This document shows positions 15,198 through 20,125 of a stretch of 20,125 nucleotides of DNA, in pieces (position 1 is the stretch's first letter; each line of letters opens with the position of its first letter). Source of the DNA: CAZCTC01 sp964501335 (GTDB lineage: Bacteria; Chloroflexota; Anaerolineae; B4-G1; SLSP01). The stretch covers positions 1 to 20,125 of the forward strand of contig CAZCTC010000109.1 in the NCBI GenBank assembly GCA_964501335.1, read 5' to 3'. The notes below the pieces were generated by a model that saw only the letters and a program-made list of their open reading frames with translations, was not told the DNA's origin and ran no database searches. Made by a program: the position numbers and the translations under genes.

Positions 15198-16798
15198 TGA
15201 AACCTTTTAAGTTTTTCCTGGCGGTTTCCCTGCCGCAGGCGTTGCTGGAGACCTTTTTGCTGGGTTGGCTGATCATGTTCAGCCTCTATCGCCTGTTGAA
15301 CCGGCTGGAGCCTTACGTTTTCAGCAGCGGCTTTTTTCTGTTGTGCGGGGCCTGCGGGATGTGGATGGTGTTGCGTACCCGCTTACCGGTGATGGTGTGG
15401 TGGAAGCAGATTCTGTGGGAGTTCGGGGCCGCCATTCTGGTCAGCCTGTTGATGGGCTCTCTGGAATGGTTCAGTTTGAGCTTCGGGGGGTGGACCGAAT
15501 TCTGGAACAATTCCAATATGGGGAACGATGCCGGGGTGGCGTTGTTATTGCTGTCGACCGGCCCCGGTTATCTGGGAACCCGGGTTTTGGTGCGGATCTG
15601 GATTTTTTGGGATCGAATCCGGCGCAAGCGAATGCTCTGGTCGCTCACCCATGCCTTGTTGACGGTCGTGGTGATGGTGGCGGTGTTGGGGGCCCTGACT
15701 TTAATGGCGGTTTCTCCGTACTATGCCACGGCGCATGTGACTCAATCCTCGGTGGACGATCCAATCACCGTGATGCTTTTGCAGATTCTGCTGAGCATTT
15801 TTCCTTCGACAGCCATTGCGGTGGTATTGACCCTGATGGCTTTGACCGTGGTTTTGCCGCCTTCGGCGATTTTCTCTTTCATCGTGGCGCGCCGGACGAC
15901 TCGCCGGTTGGAACGGTTGACGGCGGCCGCCGGAGCCTTGCGCCGGGGCAATTACAGCGCCCGCGTGGCGGTGGATGGCGAGGATGAGCTGGCGCAGCTC
16001 CAGTCGGATTTCAATGGGATGGCGGAAGCGTTGGAGCGTACCCTGCGCGACTTGCAGACGGAGCGGGATCGGGTGGAGGCGCTGTTGCAATCACGCCGGG
16101 AGCTGGTGGCGGCGGTCTCGCATGAGCTGCGGACGCCCGTGGCGACCGTGCGGGCGATGCTGGAATCGGATCTGGACAGCTGGCAGCAGGAGCCGCCGGT
16201 GACGTTGCGGCACGATTTGGAGATCATGGACGGCGAGATCCAGCGGTTGCAGCGGTTGATCGAGGATCTTTTTACCCTTTCCCGTACCGAGGCCGGGCGG
16301 CTGGCGCTGGAATGCGATTTGACGGAGATCGGTCCGCTGGTCAAGATGACAGTGGAGGCGATTGCTCCGCTGGCCTGGGAAAACGGTCGGATTGAAGTGG
16401 TGTCGGAGATTCCGAAGACCCTGCCGGCGGCCTGTATCGATCGAGAACGTTTTCAGCAGATTCTGATCAATTTGCTGCGCAATGGAATCCGGCATACGCC
16501 GCCCGGGGGGATTGTGGCCACGGTGGTGAGTGTAGAGCCGGAGGCGCTTTGTGTGGAGGTCCGCGATACGGGAGAAGGAATTCCGGCCGAAGAGCTGCCT
16601 CATATTTGGGAGCGTTTTTATCGCGGCAGCCGGGCCCGGGATGAGGACGGTAATGGGGCCGGGCTGGGGCTGGCGCTGGTCAAAGAATTGACGGAGGCCA
16701 TGCAGGGCTCGGTGACGGCCGAGAGTGTGGTGGGGCAGGGGAGCACTTTCCGGGTAAGGTTGCCGATCGGCAGCCAAGAAGTAAACAGTAGAAAGTAG
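15197..16798 (+). CDS. Six-TM HAMP sensor histidine kinase
   Basis: A 533-residue membrane kinase, partner of the 14499 regulator. About six hydrophobic segments precede the kinase part (roughly 6-32, 40-59, 72-95, 111-138, 149-173, 189-230), with only short loops outside, so the signal is probably sensed in or near the membrane. HAMP about 230-285 (RRTTRRLERL, ending in FNGMAEAL), HisKA with His309 in VSHELRTPVATV, HATPase_c with NLLRNGIRHTPPGG, DTGEGIPAEELPHIWERFYR and GAGLGLALVKEL. The start ATG overlaps the regulator's TGA (TGATG). The frame is open to 15161, but that lies inside the regulator. The last residues (VNSRK) and the stop are encoded in a heptad repeat tract, so the natural end may once have been elsewhere. 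Confidence 0.93.
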   Translation: MKPFKFFLAVSLPQALLETFLLGWLIMFSLYRLLNRLEPYVFSSGFFLLCGACGMWMVLRTRLPVMVWWKQILWEFGAAILVSLLMGSLEWFSLSFGGWTEFWNNSNMGNDAGVALLLLSTGPGYLGTRVLVRIWIFWDRIRRKRMLWSLTHALLTVVVMVAVLGALTLMAVSPYYATAHVTQSSVDDPITVMLLQILLSIFPSTAIAVVLTLMALTVVLPPSAIFSFIVARRTTRRLERLTAAAGALRRGNYSARVAVDGEDELAQLQSDFNGMAEALERTLRDLQTERDRVEALLQSRRELVAAVSHELRTPVATVRAMLESDLDSWQQEPPVTLRHDLEIMDGEIQRLQRLIEDLFTLSRTEAGRLALECDLTEIGPLVKMTVEAIAPLAWENGRIEVVSEIPKTLPAACIDRERFQQILINLLRNGIRHTPPGGIVATVVSVEPEALCVEVRDTGEGIPAEELPHIWERFYRGSRARDEDGNGAGLGLALVKELTEAMQGSVTAESVVGQGSTFRVRLPIGSQEVNSRK

Positions 16799-16803
16799 AC
16801 AGC
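16779..16803 (+). repeat. Heptad tract at the 3' end of the kinase gene
   Basis: AGTAAAC AGTAGAA AGTAGAC AGC, the same period-7 units as at 12667, 12922 and 19998. It supplies the last codons and the TAG stop (16796-16798) of the kinase gene. No 5' module follows it. Confidence 0.7.
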
Positions 16804-16813
16804 AAAGAAGCTG

Positions 16814-16854
16814 TTTTTTCGCGCGCCACGCTACGCAGGCGGCGCGCGAAAAAA
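16814..16854. terminator. 14-bp hairpin between kinase and dehydrogenase genes
   Basis: The arms TTTTTTCGCGCGCC (16814-16827) and GGCGCGCGAAAAAA (16841-16854) are perfect with a 13-nt loop that can extend the pairing (GCC/GGC). T-rich on the 5' side, A-rich on the 3' side, like the other hairpins here. It separates the two genes and may terminate the kinase message. Confidence 0.6.
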
Positions 16855-16874
16855 TAAACAAAAAGGAGCCAACC

Positions 16875-18038
16875 ATGTTAGAGTTCGTTTTCAATATGCC
16901 GACCAAGATTTTCTTCGGACCTGGAAAGATCGAGGTTCTGGGAGCACAGGTTAAGAAATATTCCGACCGCATTTTGTTGCTGTACGGCAAGAACAGTATC
17001 AAGAAGAACGGCATTTATGATGCGACGGTGGCTCAGCTCAAAGCTCACGGCATTCACTATGTGGAATTGAGCGGGGTCGATCCCAATCCTCGTATTTCCA
17101 CGGTGCGGGAAGGGGCCCGCCTTTGTCGTGAACATAATTTAGGCTTTGTCCTGGCCGTGGGCGGCGGCAGCGTGATCGACTGTGCCAAGGGGATTGCGGC
17201 GGCGGCCCTTTACGACGGCGATCCCTGGGATTTCTGGATGTGGAAGGTGCGGGTGACTCAGGCCTTGCCGCTGGCTTCGATTTTGACGCTTTCGGCTACC
17301 GGGTCGGAGATGAATGAATCGACGGTAGTGACCAATGAAGAGACCCGGCAGAAGCATGGGATGGGGGCGATGGCGGTCGTGCCGCAGTTCTCTATTCTCG
17401 ATCCGATTTACACGTACAGCGTGCCGAAGAGTCAAACCGCGGCCGGCACCGCCGACATTATGACCCATATTTTCGAGTTCTATTTCAGCCCTTCGGATCA
17501 GGCCTATCTTCAGGATGCCTTTTCCGAAGCTGTGTTGAAGACCTGCATTCATTTCGGGCCGATTGCCTGCGAGGAGCCGGAAAATTACGAGGCGCGGGCC
17601 AATTTGATGTGGGCGAGCAGCATGGCGCTCAATGGCGTGGCGATTGCGGGCAAGGCATTCGATGGGTTCAATCATCTGGCCGAGCATGGCGTCAGCGCGG
17701 TCTACGATGTGACGCATGGGGCAGGGCTGGCTATTTTGACGCCGTATTGGATGGAGTATATCCTGGATGACTCGACGGCCGGCAAGCTGGCGACTTTTGC
17801 CCGGAATGTCTGGGGCATTACCGATGCCGACGATATGGCGGCGGCCCGGAAGGGAATCAAGGCGCTGCGCGATTTCTACAACGGTATGGGTCTGCCGGCC
17901 CGGCTCTCGGAGGTTGGGGTGAGCGCCGATTCTTTCGATCACATTGTCGAGGAGACGGTGGATTCGAACGGGATGGTGGGCGTTTTCAAGCAGCTTAACC
18001 GTGCGGATGTCAAAAAGATCCTGGAGATGGCACTGTAA
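16875..18038 (+). CDS. Iron/zinc-dependent alcohol dehydrogenase, YqhD/butanol dehydrogenase type
   Basis: A 387-residue member of the iron-containing alcohol dehydrogenase superfamily; it reduces aldehydes or oxidises alcohols with NAD(P)H in the cytoplasm. Seen: FGPGKIEVLG at the N-terminus, the nucleotide-binding GGGSVIDCAKG (about 95-105), TLSATGSEMN, and metal ligands Asp194 and His198 (ADIMTH), His267 (FNHLAEH) and His281 (VTHGAGLA). These four positions equal those I recall for the E. coli YqhD zinc site. The substrate is not decidable; butanol, propanediol and lactaldehyde enzymes are similar. AAGGAG lies 6 nt before the ATG. An 8-bp tandem repeat begins right after the stop. Confidence 0.92.
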   Translation: MLEFVFNMPTKIFFGPGKIEVLGAQVKKYSDRILLLYGKNSIKKNGIYDATVAQLKAHGIHYVELSGVDPNPRISTVREGARLCREHNLGFVLAVGGGSVIDCAKGIAAAALYDGDPWDFWMWKVRVTQALPLASILTLSATGSEMNESTVVTNEETRQKHGMGAMAVVPQFSILDPIYTYSVPKSQTAAGTADIMTHIFEFYFSPSDQAYLQDAFSEAVLKTCIHFGPIACEEPENYEARANLMWASSMALNGVAIAGKAFDGFNHLAEHGVSAVYDVTHGAGLAILTPYWMEYILDDSTAGKLATFARNVWGITDADDMAAARKGIKALRDFYNGMGLPARLSEVGVSADSFDHIVEETVDSNGMVGVFKQLNRADVKKILEMAL

Positions 18039-18078
18039 GACTGGAAGACTGGAAGACTGGAAGATTGGAAGAGCGGAA
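18039..18078 (+). repeat. 8-bp tandem repeat after the dehydrogenase gene
   Basis: Five units of period 8: GACTGGAA three times, GATTGGAA, GAGCGGAA. It starts at the base after the TAA. It is a different tract from the AGTAGAC heptads. Variable copy number between strains is possible. Confidence 0.85.
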
Positions 18079-18088
18079 GAAAAGAGTC

Positions 18089-18126
18089 TATGTTTGCGCG
18101 CGCATTCTGATGCGCGCGCAAACATA
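18089..18126. terminator. 17-bp hairpin after the dehydrogenase gene
   Basis: The arms TATGTTTGCGCGCGCAT (18089-18105) and ATGCGCGCGCAAACATA (18110-18126) are perfect, loop TCTG. No composite-repeat tail follows. It could end the dehydrogenase message, although no U-tract follows. Confidence 0.6.
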
Positions 18127-18181
18127 AACCAAAGATTCGATCTGTGTAGTTAGCCATCACTCAAAAGCAGGGAAAAAAGAC

Positions 18182-18290
18182 TGTATTTTCGCGCGCTTTC
18201 CGAAGCGCGCGAAAATACAAACAACAAAACTTTTTTTCCCCTTTCCGCGCGTCGTAGCTTACTGGAAAAGTGTTATGTGCGGGACGTGAA
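18182..18290 (+). repeat. Composite repeat copy C (hairpin and tail)
   Basis: A perfect 17-bp hairpin (18182-18198 and 18203-18219, loop TCCG) followed by a tail with AACAAAACTTTTTTTCCCC, CCGCGCGTCGTAGCTTACTGG and GCGGGACGTG. No 5' module is visible. The tail is less like A and B after the GCGGGACG block. It is in the sense orientation upstream of the SUKH gene (start 18356). Confidence 0.8.
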
Positions 18291-18355
18291 AACTGTTTTT
18301 TAATCCATGCTAATGAACGGCTGCGCGGGTCGATAAAAATGAGAGAGGCTAATCA

Positions 18356-18979
18356 ATGGTACGGACCAGTCAGGAAATTGTTGAAGCCGTAAAGCTGTTG
18401 CAACAGCGAGATCCCGATTGCCGGTTGTTCGGCGCTTCGGGGCATCGCTATGAGTTGTATGGAGTTACGAATGCCGAAATCGAGGAACTCGAAACGGGCA
18501 TAGGGATGGCCGTGCCTCTGGAATTGCGCCGGCACTGGCTCGAAGTGGGCTGGGGCGCGGGGCCGTTCTACGGGCTTTTTTCCCCGGATGAAGTTTTGAC
18601 TCGGTTGATAGAGGCGCAGGATTGGAGCGAGTCGTGCGATCTGCCCCGGATCAGTCCGGCCCGGCCTTTTCCGGTTTCGCAGGATGAACTTTCTCGCTAT
18701 TTCGAGAATCCCGAAGAGGAGCGTTTTATCTTTGAGAACGATCCGGACGGGATTGTCGATCTGTGCGAGGAGGGGTGCGGTTGTGTGAGTGTGTTGGTGA
18801 TGGAGGGGGAATTGATCGGGACGATGTGGAGCCATGATGGGGATCGCTATTGTCCGCAGTGGTATCCGCTGGCGGGCGAGGGCAAAGAGGTCCGACGCGG
18901 TCCGATTCCGTATCTGGTCACTTTTGCGCAGTGGTACGATTTGTGGCTGGATAACTGCCTGGCTGCGTTGAGTGAATAG
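18356..18979 (+). CDS. SMI1/KNR4 (SUKH) family protein
   Basis: A 207-residue acidic protein. Residues 20-75 have the SUKH pattern: LFGASGHRYELYGVTNAEIE, then LETGIGMAVPLELRRHWLEVG, then FYGLFSPDEVL, i.e. an 'E..E...G..lP.e...fl...gng' fold start. The C-terminal half (CEEGCGCVSVLVMEGELIGT, WSHDGDRY, TFAQWYDLWLD) is the usual continuation. Many bacterial SUKH proteins are immunity proteins for polymorphic toxins, but no toxin gene lies nearby, so an immunity role cannot be claimed. GAGAGG lies 9 nt before the ATG. Antisense repeat copies (F, G, H) begin about 15 nt beyond the stop. Confidence 0.8.
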   Translation: MVRTSQEIVEAVKLLQQRDPDCRLFGASGHRYELYGVTNAEIEELETGIGMAVPLELRRHWLEVGWGAGPFYGLFSPDEVLTRLIEAQDWSESCDLPRISPARPFPVSQDELSRYFENPEEERFIFENDPDGIVDLCEEGCGCVSVLVMEGELIGTMWSHDGDRYCPQWYPLAGEGKEVRRGPIPYLVTFAQWYDLWLDNCLAALSE

Positions 18980-18994
18980 TTCGTGATTTGTGCG

Positions 18995-19112
18995 GCGGGC
19001 ATTTTTAGCGTCCCGCAACAGGTACCTTCCTGGTAAAAAGCGACGCGCTGGATGGGAAGAGAGAGTTTTTTTATTTGTATTTTTGCGCGCATTCTTATGC
19101 GCGCAAAAATAC
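18995..19112 (-). repeat. Composite repeat copy F
   Basis: On the minus strand: a 16-bp hairpin (19077-19092 and 19097-19112, loop 4 nt), then AAATAAAAAAACTCTCTC, TTCCCATCCAGCGCGTCGC, TTTTTACCAGG and TTGCGGGACGC. It aligns with copy B almost base for base through the CTCTCT and GCGCGTCG blocks. First of three copies in a row on this strand, running toward the SUKH gene's end. Confidence 0.85.
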
Positions 19113-19141
19113 GGGTTTTTTACTCCTGTTTGTTCGAGCCA

Positions 19142-19196
19142 ACCGCAGCGGGTGCTTTTTCCGGTCCGATGCGACGCGCTGTGTGAAACAGGAAGA
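19142..19196 (-). repeat. Composite repeat tail, copy G (no hairpin)
   Basis: On the minus strand: AAAAATTCTCTTCCTG, then CACAGCGCGTCGCATCGGAC, then CCGCTGCGG. The hairpin is missing; a GGTCGAAAAA stretch stands in its place. It lies between F and H. Confidence 0.65.
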
Positions 19197-19234
19197 GAAT
19201 TTTTCGACCTGTGCGGTTGTTTATCAGAGTGGAT

Positions 19235-19351
19235 CAAAAACGGTTTTTAGCGTTCCGCAGCAGGTTCTTTTTCAGCAGGTAGCGACGCGCTGGATGGGGG
19301 GAGAATTTTTTATTTGTATTTGCGCGCGCATCCGAATGCGCGCGCAAATAC
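19235..19351 (-). repeat. Composite repeat copy H
   Basis: On the minus strand: a 16-bp hairpin (19316-19331 and 19336-19351), then AAATAAAAAATTCTCCCCCC, ATCCAGCGCGTCGCTACC and CTGCGGAACGC. Same layout as F. It follows the GyrI-like gene's terminator. Confidence 0.85.
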
Positions 19352-19370
19352 AGTTTTACAAGGCCAGACT

Positions 19371-19394
19371 AGGGCGGCCCCATCAGGCCGCCCT
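19371..19394 (-). terminator. GC-rich hairpin after the GyrI-like gene
   Basis: The arms AGGGCGGCC (19371-19379) and GGCCGCCCT (19386-19394) are perfect, loop of 6 nt. Reading on the minus strand it is followed within about 13 nt by TTGTAAAA. It is unlike the composite repeat hairpins and looks like a normal gene-end hairpin. Confidence 0.6.
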
Positions 19395-19427
19395 TGATCT
19401 CAGAAGTTGTGCGCGCTAACAGATTTT

Positions 19428-19901
19428 CTATTCTGTGATCGGCAGGTAGAGATCGAGGATGAAGTTTTCTCCTTTTTGCTGGACTTTGATGTGCCGTTCC
19501 AGCCACTGGTGGTTCCCCCCTTTGTACGGGCTGTTTTCGCGCCAGGCGAGCAGTTTCTGCCAGGTTTCCGGGATTGTGTCGTAAGCGTCGCCTACCACCT
19601 CGCAGCGGGTGACGGCGTAGAGTCCTCCGGCGAATTCCTTGACTTTCATTTCCCCTTCCGACTGCACTGAAGGATCGACTTTCATCCAGTATTCGTAGCC
19701 GTAGTTCGGGCTGCTGGGGGAGGGCGACGGGTTGTTGAAACCGAAGATGATGTGCTCGTCGGAGTAATCGAGCAGGCCCTTCGGCTCTGCCCAGGTGACG
19801 AGTTTATCCCAGGCCAGCATTTCCGGCCCTTCGCCGAAGCCATGGAAAGCGGCTACATGCATCGGTTCCAGCTTTACAATCCGCACATCGATCGAGTTCA
19901 T
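19428..19901 (-). CDS. Stand-alone GyrI-like ligand-binding protein
   Basis: A 157-residue soluble protein with the GyrI-like/AraC effector-binding fold (SHS2 pair): VRIVKLEPMHVAAFHGFGEG at the start, FGFNNPSPSPSS, YEYWMKVD, VKEFAGGLYAVTRCEVVG and the C-terminal IPETWQKLLAW, then HQWLERHIKV and LDLYLPITE. There is no DNA-binding domain. Free-standing members bind small molecules, some hydrolyse or sequester drugs, and the E. coli GyrI inhibits gyrase; the ligand here is unknown. The ATG has AAGGAG 8 nt upstream. A palindrome covers its promoter, which suggests control by a repressor not in this window. Confidence 0.85.
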   Translation of the reverse strand: MNSIDVRIVKLEPMHVAAFHGFGEGPEMLAWDKLVTWAEPKGLLDYSDEHIIFGFNNPSPSPSSPNYGYEYWMKVDPSVQSEGEMKVKEFAGGLYAVTRCEVVGDAYDTIPETWQKLLAWRENSPYKGGNHQWLERHIKVQQKGENFILDLYLPITE

Positions 19902-19945
19902 GATTTTTCTCCTTATGGTTGATTTTCTGTCGACGATCTGAGATG

Positions 19946-19951
19946 AGTATA
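19946..19951 (-). promoter_or_regulatory. -10 of the GyrI-like gene
   Basis: TATACT on the minus strand, 44 nt before the ATG. No clear -35 is present; where it should be, the palindrome at 19961-19981 lies. Confidence 0.5.
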
Positions 19952-19960
19952 CGATTTTTA

Positions 19961-19981
19961 CCCTGACATCTTGTGTCAGGG
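19961..19981. promoter_or_regulatory. Perfect operator-like palindrome
   Basis: CCCTGACA-TCTTG-TGTCAGGG: two 8-bp arms with a 5-nt spacer. Its centre is about 20 bp from the minus-strand -10 (19946-19951) and a similar distance from a plus-strand TGGTAAAAT (-10-like, 19989-19994). This fits an operator between two divergent promoters. Regulators of the WYL/DeoR or MarR kind often lie with GyrI-like proteins, so one of those may bind (inference). Confidence 0.65.
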
Positions 19982-19997
19982 TTTATGGTAAAATGGG

Positions 19998-20074
19998 AAG
20001 TAGACAGTAGAAAGTATAAAGTAGACAGCCTGCGTCGCCGGGGCGGCTCTGGAAAGGTCCATGTTTTTGCGCGC
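19998..20074 (+). repeat. Heptad tract, 5' module and half hairpin at the window edge
   Basis: AGTAGAC AGTAGAA AGTATAA AGTAGAC AGC, then GCCTGCGTCGCCGGGGCGGC..CTGGAAAGGTCC (20027-20060), then ATGTTTTTGCGCGC (20061-20074), a hairpin 5' arm. The expected 3' arm is replaced by GGCCCCCTCCCCATCCCTCC, as at 12741. GACGCGCTT at the very end may be another repeat part. The element continues beyond the window. Confidence 0.7.
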
Positions 20075-20125
20075 TGGCCCCCTCCCCATCCCTCCCCCAT
20101 GTAGTTGTACAGGTGTGACGCGCTT

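Noticed and set aside
18356..18979. Toxin-immunity pair
   Set aside because: No toxin-like gene adjoins the SUKH gene in this window.
18995..19351. CRISPR-like array
   Set aside because: Only three copies, each about 100 nt or longer, with imperfect repeats and no uniform spacers or cas genes.

Overview
The window most likely comes from a member of the Chloroflexota, perhaps Anaerolineae or a relative. The reasons are a surface protein with a long Pro/Thr 'TPTPTP' linker, a giant soluble PAS/GAF histidine kinase, moderately high GC, and dense intergenic repeats. The assignment rests on style, not on a marker gene. I count 14 protein genes and no rRNA, tRNA, CRISPR array or transposase gene.

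Layout. 1-218: copy of a composite repeat leading into a DUF1841-like gene (219-713). 770-2540, minus strand: pentapeptide-repeat protein and B3/B4-domain protein, separated by a repeat-filled gap that holds a small inserted element. 2699-9345: 1991-residue multi-sensor histidine kinase and its NarL-type response regulator, clearly one operon. 9558-9959: single-domain receiver protein preceded by an array of dyads. 10105-11157: membrane-anchored Fn3-like/ProThr surface protein. 11229-12620, minus strand: class II fumarase. 12621-13145: the densest repeat region. 13146-16798: divergent subtilisin-like lipoprotein, then an OmpR-type regulator and a six-TM HAMP histidine kinase whose start overlaps the regulator's stop. 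16875-18038: YqhD-type iron/zinc alcohol dehydrogenase. 18356-18979: SMI1/KNR4 (SUKH) protein. 19428-19901, minus strand: stand-alone GyrI-like ligand-binding protein with a perfect palindrome in its promoter.

The genes point to a signalling-rich locus: two complete two-component systems plus an orphan receiver. Three plus-strand genes (9558, 10105, 14499) have a -10-like hexamer exactly 8 nt before the ATG, which suggests leaderless transcripts.

The most unusual content is between the genes. A composite repeat recurs on both strands: a heptad tract (AGTAGAC/AGTAGAA), a GC-rich 5' module (GCGTCGCC..GGGCGGCTCTGGAAAAGGCC), a long perfect hairpin whose arms differ from copy to copy but always pair, and a 3' tail (AAAAAACTCTCT...GCGCGTCG...GCGGGACG). 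Some hairpins occur without the tail just after stop codons. One hairpin has been split by a 189-bp element that left a 7-bp direct repeat; removing it restores a hairpin like the intact one at 9346. The repeat is the best candidate for something undescribed, but its function and its status elsewhere cannot be decided from this window.
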